Below are positions 22,289 to 31,265 of a stretch of DNA of 63,574 bases, one piece after another. The stretch covers positions 1 to 63,574 of the forward strand of contig NZ_PSRT01000039.1 of the NCBI RefSeq assembly GCF_004212635.1, read 5' to 3'. Position 1 is the stretch's first letter. Each line of letters opens with the position of its first letter. The position numbers were made by a program, and so were the translations under genes. Below the pieces are notes generated by a model. It saw only the letters and a list, made by a program, of their open reading frames with translations. It had not been told where the DNA came from and did not search any database. This DNA is from Bradyrhizobium genosp. SA-3 (GTDB lineage Bacteria; Pseudomonadota; Alphaproteobacteria; Rhizobiales; Xanthobacteraceae).

Positions 22289-22771
22289 CTAGGACGATTT
22301 GGCATCATCCGACATCAACGCGGCGAGCCGCGCCTCCTCGTCGGGCGAGAGCGGCGGCGCCGGTAGGTCTGCACCGCTTCGCGCGCGGCGCCGGATTTGC
22401 AGCCATAGCGCCAGGCCGCCGCCTACCAACAGAAGCGGCGCGAGCAGCCATAGCAGCATGGTTTGGCGCTCGAAGCGCGGCTTCAGCAGCACGAACTCGC
22501 CATAGCGCGCGACCAGGAAGTCGAGCACCTGCGAATTGCTGTCGCCGGCCGCGATGCGCTCGCGCACCAGCAGGCGCAAATCGCGCGCGAGCGGCGCGTC
22601 AGAATCATCGATCGACTGGTTCTGGCAGACCATGCAACGCAGTTCGCGCGACAAGTCGCGCGCGCGCGCCTCCTTGGCGGGATCCGACATGATCTCGTCA
22701 GGCTGCACGGCGTGCGCCGCAGGCCAGGCCAGCAACATCAGCGCGACGATCACGAACCACATCCGGCGCAT
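22289..22771 (-). CDS. cycL: Cytochrome c-type biogenesis protein CcmH/CycL
   Basis: 160-residue periplasmic, membrane-anchored thiol protein of the cytochrome c maturation system. A signal peptide (WFVIVALMLLAWPAAHA) is followed by the redox motif LRCMVCQNQSI, which reduces the apocytochrome CXXCH cysteines, and a membrane anchor at about 105-125. The ATG at 22771 lies five bases after the cycK stop; the longer open frame runs back into cycK. It is last in cycHJKL. Confidence 0.94.
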   Translation of the reverse strand: MRRMWFVIVALMLLAWPAAHAVQPDEIMSDPAKEARARDLSRELRCMVCQNQSIDDSDAPLARDLRLLVRERIAAGDSNSQVLDFLVARYGEFVLLKPRFERQTMLLWLLAPLLLVGGGLALWLQIRRRARSGADLPAPPLSPDEEARLAALMSDDAKSS

Positions 22772-22775
22772 CGGA

Positions 22776-24758
22776 TCACTCCGCCGGCTGGAGGCGCTGC
22801 TTGGCCCGCGCCGGCTTCGGCGCACCGACCCGCAAGCGGCGGTCGGACAGCGACAGCACGCCGCCGAATGCCATCAGCACCGGTCCCCACCAGATCAGCA
22901 ACACCATCGGCTTGTGATAGATGCGCACGGCAATGGCGCCCTCGGCGGTGGCATCGCCGAGCGAGATGTAGAGCTGGCTCGCGCCGCGCGTCAGCAGGGC
23001 CGCCTCGGTCGTCGACGAGCCGCGCGTGGTGAAACTGCGCTTGGACGGCGTCATGACACTGAGCGTCTCGCCGTCGCGGCTGACGTTGAACTCGGCGATC
23101 ATCTCGCGGTAGTTCGGCCCCTGACGTTGAAACAGCCCGTCGAGCTTCACGTCGTAACCGGCGACGTGAGCGACCTCGCTCTGCTTCATCGTCGCGATAT
23201 ATTCGCTGTTCCAGGTGGTCTCACAGACGATCCCGATCAGCGCGACACCGAGGCCGGCATGCGCAAGCGCGGTGCCCCAGGCCGAGCGTGGCAGTCCGCG
23301 CGCCCGGTGCAGCACCGCTGCGAACGGCAGGCGAACCAGGCCCGTGCGCTCAACGATGTCGGTGACCGCGCCGGCGACGACGAAGAAACCAAGCCCGATC
23401 GCGAGCGGCGCCAGCGCGCTACCGCCGCGCGCCCAGGCCCAGGCGATGGCGACGGCGACGAGGCTGGCAACGCCCGCCGCGAGCAGGCGCTGCGTGACGC
23501 CGAGCAGATCGCCGCGCTTCCACGCCAGCATCGGCCCGAACGGAACGGCGAGCAGCAACAGGGCAAACAGCGGAGCGAAGGTGAGATTGTAGAAGGGCGC
23601 GCCGACCGACATCTTGAAGTCGGCGAGCATCTCCATCGCCAGTGGATAGAGCGTGCCGAACAGCACGACCGCGCAGGCGACAGTAAGCAGCAGGTTGTTC
23701 AGCACCAGCGCGCCCTCGCGCGAGATCGGCGCGAACAGGCCGCCCTGCTTCAACGAGGTCGCGCGGCCTGCGAACAGCGACAGGCTGCCGCCGATGAACA
23801 GGCAGAGGATCAGCAGAATGAACACGCCGCGGGTCGGATCGGTGGCGAAGGCGTGCACCGAGGTGATGACGCCCGAGCGGACCAGGAAGGTGCCGAGCAG
23901 CGACAGCGAGAAGGTCAGGATCGACAACAGGATGGTCCAGACCTTCAGCGCGTTGCGCTTCTCCATCACCAGCGCCGAATGCAGCAGCGCCGTGCCGGCG
24001 AGCCACGGCATCAGCGAGGCGTTCTCGACCGGATCCCAGAACCACCAGCCGCCCCAGCCGAGCTCGTAATAGGCCCAGTACGAGCCCATGGCGATGCCGA
24101 GCGTCAGGAAGATCCAGGCGACCAGCGTCCACGGCCGCACCCAGCGCGCCCAGGCCGCGTCGATCCGCCCCTCCATCAGCGCCGCGATGGCGAAGGAGAA
24201 CGAGATCGAGAAGCCGACATAACCAAGATAGAGCATCGGCGGATGCACGGCGAGACCGATGTCCTGGAGCACCGGATTGAGATCGCGCCCCTCGATCGGC
24301 GGATTGGTGATGCGCAGGAACGGGTTCGATGTCACCAGGATGAAGAGATAGAAGGCGCTCGCGATCCAGGCCTGCACGGCCAGCACGTGCGCGCGCAGCG
24401 ACAGCGGCAGATTGTTGCCGAAAGCCGCAACCAGCCCACCGAACAGCGCGAGGATCGACACCCACAGCAGCATCGAACCTTCATGGTTTCCCCACACGCC
24501 GGTGATCTTGTAGAGCAGCGGCTTCATCGAGTGGGAATTCTCGTAGACGTTGGCGACGGAGAAATCCGAGTTCACGTGCAGCATCACGAGCGCCGTGAAC
24601 GAGGCGCCGACAAACAGCAGCTGCGCCAGCGCGGTGGAACGCGCCACGTTCATCAATGCAACGTCGCGCAGGCGCGCGCCGATCAACGGCACGACGGACT
24701 GGATCAGTGCGAGCCCGAGCGCCAGCACCAGCGCATAATGTCCGGATTCTGCGATCAC
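22776..24758 (-). CDS. cycK: Heme lyase CcmF/CycK
   Basis: 660-residue polytopic membrane protein that, with CcmH and CcmI, attaches heme to apocytochrome c on the periplasmic side. The tryptophan-rich signature [19 protein letters not shown] is present, along with conserved periplasmic histidines and about 15 membrane segments. The GTG start overlaps the cycJ stop (GTGA), giving tight coupling. Full length and intact. Confidence 0.95.
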   Translation of the reverse strand: MIAESGHYALVLALGLALIQSVVPLIGARLRDVALMNVARSTALAQLLFVGASFTALVMLHVNSDFSVANVYENSHSMKPLLYKITGVWGNHEGSMLLWVSILALFGGLVAAFGNNLPLSLRAHVLAVQAWIASAFYLFILVTSNPFLRITNPPIEGRDLNPVLQDIGLAVHPPMLYLGYVGFSISFSFAIAALMEGRIDAAWARWVRPWTLVAWIFLTLGIAMGSYWAYYELGWGGWWFWDPVENASLMPWLAGTALLHSALVMEKRNALKVWTILLSILTFSLSLLGTFLVRSGVITSVHAFATDPTRGVFILLILCLFIGGSLSLFAGRATSLKQGGLFAPISREGALVLNNLLLTVACAVVLFGTLYPLAMEMLADFKMSVGAPFYNLTFAPLFALLLLAVPFGPMLAWKRGDLLGVTQRLLAAGVASLVAVAIAWAWARGGSALAPLAIGLGFFVVAGAVTDIVERTGLVRLPFAAVLHRARGLPRSAWGTALAHAGLGVALIGIVCETTWNSEYIATMKQSEVAHVAGYDVKLDGLFQRQGPNYREMIAEFNVSRDGETLSVMTPSKRSFTTRGSSTTEAALLTRGASQLYISLGDATAEGAIAVRIYHKPMVLLIWWGPVLMAFGGVLSLSDRRLRVGAPKPARAKQRLQPAE

Positions 24759-25294
24759 CGCACCGCTCCCTGCGGATTGCCTTGCGCGGTCGTGGCCGCA
24801 GGTTTGCTGCCGCCCGAAGCCTTGGCATCAGAAGCCTTGGCATCGGAAGCCTTGGCGCCGTAATCGTCCTTCCAATGCCCCTGCTTCTTCAGGGCATCGG
24901 CAACGTCCTTGGGCATGTAGGTTTCGTCGTGCTTGGCAAGCACGGTGTCGGCCTTGAACACGCCGTTGGCTTCGAGCGCGCCTTCGGCGACGACGCCCTG
25001 CCCTTCGCGGAACAGGTCGGGCAGGATGCCCTTGTAGGCGACCGGCAGCTTGGCGTTGCCATCGGCGACCTCGAAGGTCACCGCGAGATTGTCGCCGCGC
25101 TGGAGCGAGCCGGGCTGCACCAGCCCGCCGAGGCGAAACCGCTTGCCGGGTTCGACGTGCTTCTCGGCAACCATGGTCGGGGTCGAGAAGAACACGATCG
25201 AATCGCGCAATGCGTTGAGCACCAGCGCGGCCGCGAGCGCGAGCACGGCGAGCGAGCCGCCGATGATGGTCATACGTCGCTGCTTGCGCGTCAT
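24755..25294 (-). CDS. cycJ: Heme chaperone CcmE/CycJ
   Basis: 179-residue periplasmic heme carrier anchored by one N-terminal helix (about 9-28). The covalent heme histidine is in [10 protein letters not shown] near residue 124. The core is an OB fold. The C-terminal tail is unusual: a five-residue unit AKASD is repeated ([15 protein letters not shown]), encoded by three 15-base tandem repeats. The ATG follows GGAGAACG. Operon order cycH-cycJ-cycK-cycL is kept. Confidence 0.95.
   Translation of the reverse strand: MTRKQRRMTIIGGSLAVLALAAALVLNALRDSIVFFSTPTMVAEKHVEPGKRFRLGGLVQPGSLQRGDNLAVTFEVADGNAKLPVAYKGILPDLFREGQGVVAEGALEANGVFKADTVLAKHDETYMPKDVADALKKQGHWKDDYGAKASDAKASDAKASGGSKPAATTAQGNPQGAVR
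24816..24860. repeat. Three 15-base tandem repeats within cycJ
   Basis: On the plus strand the unit GAAGCCTTGGCATCA occurs three times in a row (third copy ends GCGCCG), encoding AKASD-type residues in the unstructured tail of CycJ. In-frame repeat number could vary between strains without breaking the protein. Confidence 0.75.
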
Positions 25295-25354
25295 GGCGTA
25301 TCCGTTCTCCGCTCGTCCCGTCCCGAAATCGTCATCCGCCGAGCCCGAGTGTCT

Positions 25355-26440
25355 TCAGGCCTTCATTGAGCTGGCGCAGTCGCTCGGCATCGCTCGCGAC
25401 CGCCTGCCGGGCATCGGCCGATGCCCCACCGCCTTGCCACGGTCGCCCATCACGAGATAGGCGCGCACCAGGCGCAGCCACCCCTCGACGTCATCGCCGT
25501 TCTGTTTGAGGCGCGTGGCGAGGCGTTCGACCATGCCGCGCACCATCGCGTTGCGATCGCCCTCGGCCATATCCTTGGAAGCTGCGATCGTCTCATCCGA
25601 CAGCGCCGGCATCGTGCCGCCGCCGACCCGCGCCAGCGAAGACTGCACCAGCGGACGCCACGGCGCATCCGCCGGCGCCTTCGCCAGCAGCGCGCGCCAG
25701 ATATTGGCCGCATCGTCCTTGCGGCCGTCCTGCTCGGCGGCGAGCCCCAGGAAGTAGTTCGCCTTGGGATCGTCGGCATTGAGCGCGCGCGCACGCTCGA
25801 ATTCCGACTTGGCCTCGGCGGTCACGACGCCGCCGGCAGCGGCCGAGAGCGCCTCGCCGAGATCGGACCGGCGCTCGGGGCTCTCGCCATTGTAGGTGAG
25901 CGAGTTGCGATAGGCGCGCACCGCATCGTCGAAGCGGCCGAGCCGCTCCAGCACCGGCGCGAGCACGTTCCAGCCGCGACCGTCGGTCGGATTCTTTTCC
26001 AGATGTTGCTCGACCTGCACGACGAGGTTCTCGAGCGATTGCGCCATGCCGGACCCGGATCCGCGCTCGCGCTGCGCCAAGGGAAAGTCCTGAAGCCGGG
26101 GCGAGCCGAGCGGCATGTAGACGCCGATCGCAACCAGCGGCAGACCGGCGAGCGCCAGCACGGCGGCGGCGCGGCGCCATTTGAGGCTCGATTTCGGCGC
26201 CGTTGCGGGTTCGCTGGCGGCCGCGGCGAGCAGCCTGCGGCTGATCTCGACGCGGGCAGCCTCGGCTTCAGGAGCTGCGATCAGTTCCGCGCCGAGATCA
26301 CGCTCAATCTCGGCCAGCTGGTCCTTGTAGACCGCGACCTCGCTGCCTTGATTTTGCGCGCGTCCGCTGCGGCCGAGCGGCAGAAGCACGGCGAAAATCG
26401 CCGCGACCGTCATCAGCGCGAACACGAACCATAGCGTCAT
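25355..26440 (-). CDS. cycH: Cytochrome c biogenesis protein CcmI/CycH, 3' end altered by a frameshift
   Basis: 361 residues as read. CcmI/CycH is a membrane-anchored TPR chaperone that delivers apocytochrome c to the heme lyase. Two N-terminal helices (about 1-24 and 105-125) flank a cytoplasmic loop; periplasmic TPR-like helices follow. The frame breaks after GDRGKA (residue 337, position 25430/25431). Inserting one base there gives a family-like ending, ASADARQAVASDAERLRQLN...LKTLGLGG, with a stop at 25332-25334, instead of the aberrant 25-residue tail ending at 25355. The ATG at 26440 follows GGAAGC. The protein may still work because only the last 30 or so residues are lost. It is first in cycHJKL. 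Confidence 0.88.
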   Translation of the reverse strand: MTLWFVFALMTVAAIFAVLLPLGRSGRAQNQGSEVAVYKDQLAEIERDLGAELIAAPEAEAARVEISRRLLAAAASEPATAPKSSLKWRRAAAVLALAGLPLVAIGVYMPLGSPRLQDFPLAQRERGSGSGMAQSLENLVVQVEQHLEKNPTDGRGWNVLAPVLERLGRFDDAVRAYRNSLTYNGESPERRSDLGEALSAAAGGVVTAEAKSEFERARALNADDPKANYFLGLAAEQDGRKDDAANIWRALLAKAPADAPWRPLVQSSLARVGGGTMPALSDETIAASKDMAEGDRNAMVRGMVERLATRLKQNGDDVEGWLRLVRAYLVMGDRGKAVGHRPMPGRRSRAMPSDCASSMKA

Positions 26441-26509
26441 CTGGCAAGCTTCCGGCGGCGCACGATCCGCGCCCACAGGTGGCTTTACACCACGGCCGGA
26501 CGAGGCGGC

Positions 26510-26527
26510 AATTGACAATTGTCAATT
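26510..26527. promoter_or_regulatory. Perfect 18-base palindrome AATTGACAATTGTCAATT upstream of cycH
   Basis: The element is identical to its own reverse complement over 18 bases, is AT-rich in a very GC-rich context, and lies 70 bases before the cycH ATG in the 130-base gap between cycH and the small gene upstream. It contains TTGACA on both strands, a possible -35. An operator for a dimeric regulator of cytochrome maturation is the simplest reading. Confidence 0.5.
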
Positions 26528-26570
26528 CGGCGCGACCGCGCGCGGCCCGAAACGGTGAAACTCCAACGGC

Positions 26571-26840
26571 TTAGCCGATCTCGAAGTCCGCACTTTGCGC
26601 GGCATCCTCGCCGTGTCCGTTGAAGGCCTTCAGGAAGTATGTTCCGGGCCGGATTGCAGCGGGCATTCTGATACGCAACGCCCCCACCGGAACCGGCGAG
26701 GCGACCCAGGTGACTGTCTCCGGCAGTTGCCGACCGCTTGCCTTCTCGACCAGCACCACCTTCGCGCCGACCATCAGTCGTTGATATTTGGCAGTGATGA
26801 CGCGGTTCTCGATTTCGATGGAGCTGATAATGGGTTTCAT
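26571..26840 (-). CDS. Uncharacterised 89-residue protein
   Basis: Begins MKPIISSIEIENRVIT and ends in ADFEIG. The predicted pattern is short alternating beta strands (for example LMVGAKVVLVE, ALRIRMPAAIRPGTYFLKAFN), suggestive of a small immunoglobulin- or IPT-like sandwich, with no signal peptide or cysteine motif from the chosen start. The frame extends 11 codons further upstream (to 26873), with a single Cys. Coding-like codon use and position between cycH and the 466-residue gene on the same strand support a real gene. Function unknown. Confidence 0.6.
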   Translation of the reverse strand: MKPIISSIEIENRVITAKYQRLMVGAKVVLVEKASGRQLPETVTWVASPVPVGALRIRMPAAIRPGTYFLKAFNGHGEDAAQSADFEIG

Positions 26841-26939
26841 GCGCCCACAAATAGAAATTCCCCGGACTTGCACGAGACCGTAGGGCTCGCCGCCGACAGC
26901 GTCAACCTCAAATTGTGATCACAAAAATATGCGCCTATA

Positions 26940-28340
26940 TCAGCTTGCGCGCGACGATTTGCGCTCGCCCGTGAGCGCGTTTTCTGCCGCACGACTCATC
27001 AGCGAGGCGTAATCGTCGCCGAACAGCACCTGGCAGAAGCGGATCGCGGCCTGCACCTGCTGCTGCCGATAGGTGCGGACCTTGTGATCGGCGGCGCGCA
27101 GCGACTGCACCAGCTGCTCGGTCGAGCGTTCGACATATTGCTGGAGGTCGGAATAGGTGCGCAGCGTCACCTCGTTGATCGCAAGCTCGCTCGCATAGTT
27201 GCGACAGGTTGCGACGAAATCGATCAGCGCCACGGTTTCCTCGACCTCGGTGCTGTCGATTCGCGCCCCCGGCGGAATGTCCTTCTCGGCCCGCTGGCGC
27301 AGGATGCGGCGAACGCGGCCGGGAACGCTGTCGATCTCGGATTGCAGCGCATTGGAGATGTCGGCCCGGATCGAGACCAGCTGCTTGCCCCAGGCGGAAT
27401 CGTTGCGCAGGTCGAGCTCGGTGCGCAGGCCGCGCACGCCGTCATGCAGCGCCTTGAGATTGCCGGCGACATTGTCGAAATGGCCGCGCTTGATGTCCAT
27501 GCGCAGGATCGCGGCAACACAGGACAAATCATGCAGGGCGATCGTGACGGCGGCACCGTAGGGCGTTGCGGCGACGCGGATCTCGTCGTCCGATGCGGCA
27601 ATCTTGATGGCAAGGCGGATGATCTGCCACGGCGCGGTCATCCGCTGCACCACCATCGACAGCGCGAAGGGCAGCATCTGCGGGGTCTGGAGGACCGGAA
27701 TGTTGAGCGCTGACGTCACCGAGGCGATCTGGGAATCGCCGAAGGCGCGCAGGAAGCGCGGCAGCTTCTCGTTCAGGGCGGCGATGGCTTCCCGGACCTG
27801 GAGCACCGCACCGATCGAATAGAGATCCTCGATCACGTTCGGCGGGCCGACACGGGCGAGCGCGCGCGACTTGTCGCCGCCGCCGGGCCCCGTCAGCGCG
27901 AAGATGGCGTCCGCAGCCACCGCCTGGAGCTTTGAGGCCAGCGCCTCGACCTGTCCGGCACTGTCTGCCGGCATGCGGGCCAGCGCCGCCTCGAATTCGT
28001 TCACCTTGTCCGGCGCGCCGTCACGGCCGAGCCATTGCCAGATCGGATGCAGCGAGGAGCGGCGGATTTGTCCGACCCGGATCGGGGCGCCCGCCTCGAC
28101 CAGGAACGGTTCCAATACTTGGAACAGAAGGCGCGACAGATCGTCCGTGCGCGGCGGCGGAGCCTGGTCGGCTTCGCTCTTGCGGACGATCTTGCGCAAC
28201 TGCTCGAGCACGAGGGTCGCGACAGCCGTGTCCTGGCCACGCTCCAGCGCGCGCTCGAACTCCCGCATCAGCAGCGCCTGCGACTGCGGCGGGAGCTGCG
28301 CGAGATATTCCCTCAGCCGCTCGATCGATGTCTGGCTCAT
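26940..28340 (-). CDS. Uncharacterised 466-residue protein between feuQ and cycH
   Basis: Soluble, mostly helical protein; no signal peptide, membrane helix or recognised motif. Charged helices occupy residues 1-60 (IERLREYLAQLPPQSQALLMREFERALERG, cited as positions 6-35) and 290-440, with coiled-coil potential at 395-425. A proline-rich PPPR stretch lies near 62. The frame is long, with normal GC3 and no competing gene, so it is certainly coding. It sits downstream of feuQ and upstream of the cyc operon on the same strand. I recall similar hypothetical proteins only in Bradyrhizobium and relatives; no function can be given. Confidence 0.85.
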   Translation of the reverse strand: MSQTSIERLREYLAQLPPQSQALLMREFERALERGQDTAVATLVLEQLRKIVRKSEADQAPPPRTDDLSRLLFQVLEPFLVEAGAPIRVGQIRRSSLHPIWQWLGRDGAPDKVNEFEAALARMPADSAGQVEALASKLQAVAADAIFALTGPGGGDKSRALARVGPPNVIEDLYSIGAVLQVREAIAALNEKLPRFLRAFGDSQIASVTSALNIPVLQTPQMLPFALSMVVQRMTAPWQIIRLAIKIAASDDEIRVAATPYGAAVTIALHDLSCVAAILRMDIKRGHFDNVAGNLKALHDGVRGLRTELDLRNDSAWGKQLVSIRADISNALQSEIDSVPGRVRRILRQRAEKDIPPGARIDSTEVEETVALIDFVATCRNYASELAINEVTLRTYSDLQQYVERSTEQLVQSLRAADHKVRTYRQQQVQAAIRFCQVLFGDDYASLMSRAAENALTGERKSSRAS

Positions 28341-28501
28341 GCGCCCGGGTCATGCACGGTAAAATGGCGGACATGGGATGCGTCCGGGCGCGATCTTAAG
28401 AGGTCCCCACTTAAGAAGCCGTTTAGGAAGTCGCCTCGAATGCCCCGGTTTTCCCCGCGATGAGTATCGGCCGCAACGGAAAACCAAGTGCGAACAAGGG
28501 A

Positions 28502-29878
28502 TTATAGCCCGGGAAGGACCAGCTCGGCCCGCAGGCCCCCGATCGGCGCGCCGCCGAGCGAGAGGCTACCGCCATAGAGCGCGGCGAGGTCGGTCACGAT
28601 CGACAGCCCCAGACCCGAGCCGGGCTTGGATTCGTCGAGCCGCTGGCCGCGCCGGGAGACCTTGGCGCGCTCGGTCTCCGACAGGCCGCGGCCGTCGTCA
28701 TCGACGATGATCCGCAGACGCGGGCCGGCGCCGGTCTGGTGCGGCGTCTCGACCAGAACCTCGATGAAGACGCGCGAGGCCGCCCATTTGCAGGCATTGT
28801 CGACGAGATTGCCGACCATCTCCTCCAGATCCTGACGCTCGCCCCGGAACTTCACAGACGGATCGGCCTTGGCCTCGATCACGATGCCGCGGTCGCGATG
28901 GATCTTTTCCATGGTCCGCCGCAGCGCCTCGATGGCGGGCGCCACCTCCGTCACGGTCGCGACCACCGAGACCCGCGCCGCAATGCGGGCTCGCTCCAGA
29001 TGATGGGCGACCTGGTCGCGCATCACGTCCGCCTGCTCCATCACCTTGGACGCGAACGGATTGGCCGCGTGGGCGCCGGCCTCGTTGACGATGACCGAGA
29101 GCGGAGTCTTGATGGCATGGGCGAGATTGCCGACATGGGTGCGCGCCCGTTCGACGATCTCGCGATTGGCGTCGATCAGCGCATTGGTCTCGCGCGCCAA
29201 AGGCGCGATCTCGACCGGAAATTCGCCCTCGAGCCGCTCTGCCCGGCCGGAGCGGATGTCGGCGATGGATTCCGAGATGCGCTTGAGCGGCGCCAGGCCA
29301 AAACGGACCTGGAACACGGTGGTCAGCAGCAGCACGATGCCGAGCGCCGTAAACGTGCCGCCGAGATAATAGTCGAAGCTCCGCGTCTCGTCGAAAATCT
29401 CGGTGTCGTCGCCGGCGACGCTGACAAGAAACTTGCCGTCGGCGCCGAGATCGACCGGACGCTCCACCATGCGCAGGTTCTGCCCTTCGGGACCATCGAC
29501 ATAAGCGAGCCGGATGCCGGCGGCGGTGAGCTCGGCACCCTGCTCTTCCAGCTTCGGCAGTTTCTTGTCCCAAAGCGAGCGCGAGGAGCGCACCTCCGGC
29601 TTCTCGGTGTCGGTCCGCGTGATCTGCCAGTACCAGCCCGACAGCGGCAGCTCGAACAAGGGCTCGCCGAGCGACTGGAACTGGCGGTCGGGCGGCTCGT
29701 CGGGGGTCGCGACCTCGGCGATCAGCGTGCGGAGATAGAGATTGAGACGACGGTCGAAGGCGCGTTCGGTGGCGTTCTTGTAGACCGACGACAGCACCAC
29801 GCCGGTGATGGCCAGGATCACCACGAGCCAGGCGGTCGCCGACAGGAACAGGCGGTTCGCAAGCGAGCTAGCGGGCAT
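28502..29878 (-). CDS. feuQ: Sensor histidine kinase, FeuQ-like
   Basis: 458-residue inner-membrane kinase. Helices at about 10-32 and 171-192 bracket a 138-residue periplasmic sensor. HAMP, HisKA (HVGNLAHAIKTPLSV, H254) and HATPase (NLVDNACKWA, DDGRGL, GSGLGLSI) domains follow. The AHAIKTPL variant and the periplasmic pattern fit the PhoQ/FeuQ branch of rhizobia, where FeuPQ controls envelope functions such as cyclic glucan export. It is 84 bases downstream of the matching response regulator. The gene name is by resemblance and context. Confidence 0.85.
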   Translation of the reverse strand: MPASSLANRLFLSATAWLVVILAITGVVLSSVYKNATERAFDRRLNLYLRTLIAEVATPDEPPDRQFQSLGEPLFELPLSGWYWQITRTDTEKPEVRSSRSLWDKKLPKLEEQGAELTAAGIRLAYVDGPEGQNLRMVERPVDLGADGKFLVSVAGDDTEIFDETRSFDYYLGGTFTALGIVLLLTTVFQVRFGLAPLKRISESIADIRSGRAERLEGEFPVEIAPLARETNALIDANREIVERARTHVGNLAHAIKTPLSVIVNEAGAHAANPFASKVMEQADVMRDQVAHHLERARIAARVSVVATVTEVAPAIEALRRTMEKIHRDRGIVIEAKADPSVKFRGERQDLEEMVGNLVDNACKWAASRVFIEVLVETPHQTGAGPRLRIIVDDDGRGLSETERAKVSRRGQRLDESKPGSGLGLSIVTDLAALYGGSLSLGGAPIGGLRAELVLPGL

Positions 29879-29962
29879 CGGGACGATCCCGGGAGGCGCA
29901 GGATGGCAGGGCGTCGGTCATGACCGGACCAAGGCCCCTGTCGGGCCGTCCGTCAAGGCGCT

Positions 29963-30634
29963 TCAAGCGCCGGGGGATGGCGGGGTCAGAAGATAGCCGA
30001 GGCCACGGACGGTCTGGATGATGTCGACGTCGAGCTTCTTGCGGATGCGGCCGACGAAGACCTCGATGGTGTTGGAGTCGCGGTCAAAGTCCTGGTCGTA
30101 GAGATGCTCGACCAGCTCGGTGCGGGAGACCACGCGCCCGGAATGGTGCATCAGATAGGCCAGAAGCCGATATTCGTGCGAGGTCATCTTCACGGGATTG
30201 CCTGACACGCTGACCCGGCCGGTCCTGGTATCGAGCGTGACCGGGCCGCAGCTGAGTTCGCTCTGGGCATGGCCGGTCGAGCGGCGCAGCAGCGCGCGGA
30301 TACGCGCCAGCACCTCCTCCAGGTGGAACGGCTTTGCGACATAGTCGTCGGCGCCGGCGTCGAACCCCTGCACCTTGTCGCTCCAGCGATCACGCGCGGT
30401 GAGGATCAGGACCGGCATGGTGCGGCCGTTGCGGCGCCAAGCCTCCAGCACCGAGATGCCGTCCTTCTTCGGCAGGCCGATGTCGAGCACCACGGCGTCA
30501 TAAGGCTCGTTGTCGCCGAGATAGTGCCCCTCCTCCCCGTCGAAAGCGCGGTCGACGACATAACCAGCGTCGGTCAGCGCCTTGGTGAGCTGGCGATTGA
30601 GATCAGGGTCGTCCTCAACAACGAGCAGGCGCAC
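29963..30634 (-). CDS. feuP: OmpR-family response regulator, FeuP-like
   Basis: 223-residue regulator. The receiver (VRLLVVEDDPDLNRQL, phospho-Asp in AVVLDIGLPKKDG, K in DDYVAKPFHLEE) and winged-helix domain (MTSHEYRLLAYLMHHSGRVVSRTELVEHLYDQDFDRDSNTIEVFVGRIRKKL, positions about 145-200) are complete. The GTG at 30634 is preferred to the longer open frame because GGAGAG lies seven bases before it and the receiver starts there in homologues. A direct repeat typical of OmpR-type sites lies about 70 bases upstream, suggesting autoregulation. Confidence 0.88.
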   Translation of the reverse strand: MRLLVVEDDPDLNRQLTKALTDAGYVVDRAFDGEEGHYLGDNEPYDAVVLDIGLPKKDGISVLEAWRRNGRTMPVLILTARDRWSDKVQGFDAGADDYVAKPFHLEEVLARIRALLRRSTGHAQSELSCGPVTLDTRTGRVSVSGNPVKMTSHEYRLLAYLMHHSGRVVSRTELVEHLYDQDFDRDSNTIEVFVGRIRKKLDVDIIQTVRGLGYLLTPPSPGA

Positions 30635-30702
30635 GCTTCTCTCCAAAGATTGGCTGCAAGAACAGGCTGCATGACCACGGCCAGAGATGAGCAATTCCGG
30701 CG

Positions 30703-30718
30703 TGAACTGAATATGAAC
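30703..30718 (-). promoter_or_regulatory. Direct repeat GTTCA-N6-GTTCA upstream of feuP
   Basis: On the minus strand GTTCATATTCAGTTCA shows two GTTCA units with an 11-base period, the geometry of PhoP/OmpR-family boxes (one helical turn). It is 69 bases upstream of the GTG start of the FeuP-like regulator, so autoregulation by phosphorylated FeuP is plausible. Confidence 0.4.
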
Positions 30719-30875
30719 GCGGGGAACCGGCACGTTACTTTTTGGTCATATACGACCTTCCACGCGCCGACGCGACTGCGCCCGCCAGGCAACCGGGCGA
30801 GCCGGCGGCATGGCGGGCGCAATGTGCCGCGTCACGCGGCGAATAGGAAGGTCCGAGACGTTCAGATCCGGCCGA

Positions 30876-31031
30876 TCAGGTCCGGAAGAACACGAACCAG
30901 ATGACGGCGAGGATCAGGATCGCAAGGCCGGTCGAGATGGCAAGCAGCGCTGCCACCGACGGCCCGGGCTCGCCCTGACGGGCCTCGGTCGGAGTTTCCA
31001 CGATCTGATGCCGCTCTCGCGTGGTTGCCAT
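30876..31031 (-). CDS. Small single-span membrane protein, 51 residues
   Basis: MATTRERHQIVETPTEARQG is a hydrophilic N-terminus; residues 26-48 (VAALLAISTGLAILILAVIW) form one membrane helix, ending VFFRT. GAGGG precedes the ATG by the right distance; the longer frame upstream has poor coding character. I recall near-identical small proteins annotated as hypothetical in Bradyrhizobium. It lies between feuP and ku. Function unknown. Confidence 0.7.
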   Translation of the reverse strand: MATTRERHQIVETPTEARQGEPGPSVAALLAISTGLAILILAVIWFVFFRT

Positions 31032-31265
31032 GATGCCCTCAATCTTTGGATGTCGCTTCAGATAGCCACGACCTCCTCGCAGCCGATATCCGGAGCCAAC
31101 GCGTGATTGGATATGATGTTCCGGCCTTTGCCCGCGGATCGGGCAGCAACCGCAGGCCCAGCGGCCGGTTAACGCAGTTGCAAGATTGAGCAACCCGTCT
31201 TGCTATGATTCGTTGTTCCCCGATGGTATCCTTGTCATCTGTCCCCGTTGCGTTTGGAGTAGCCC

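Noticed and set aside
22536..24863. 775-codon plus-strand open frame opposite cycK
   Set aside because: Composition is biased to Arg/Gln/His/Asp, as expected from antisense of a membrane protein gene; cycK is certain.
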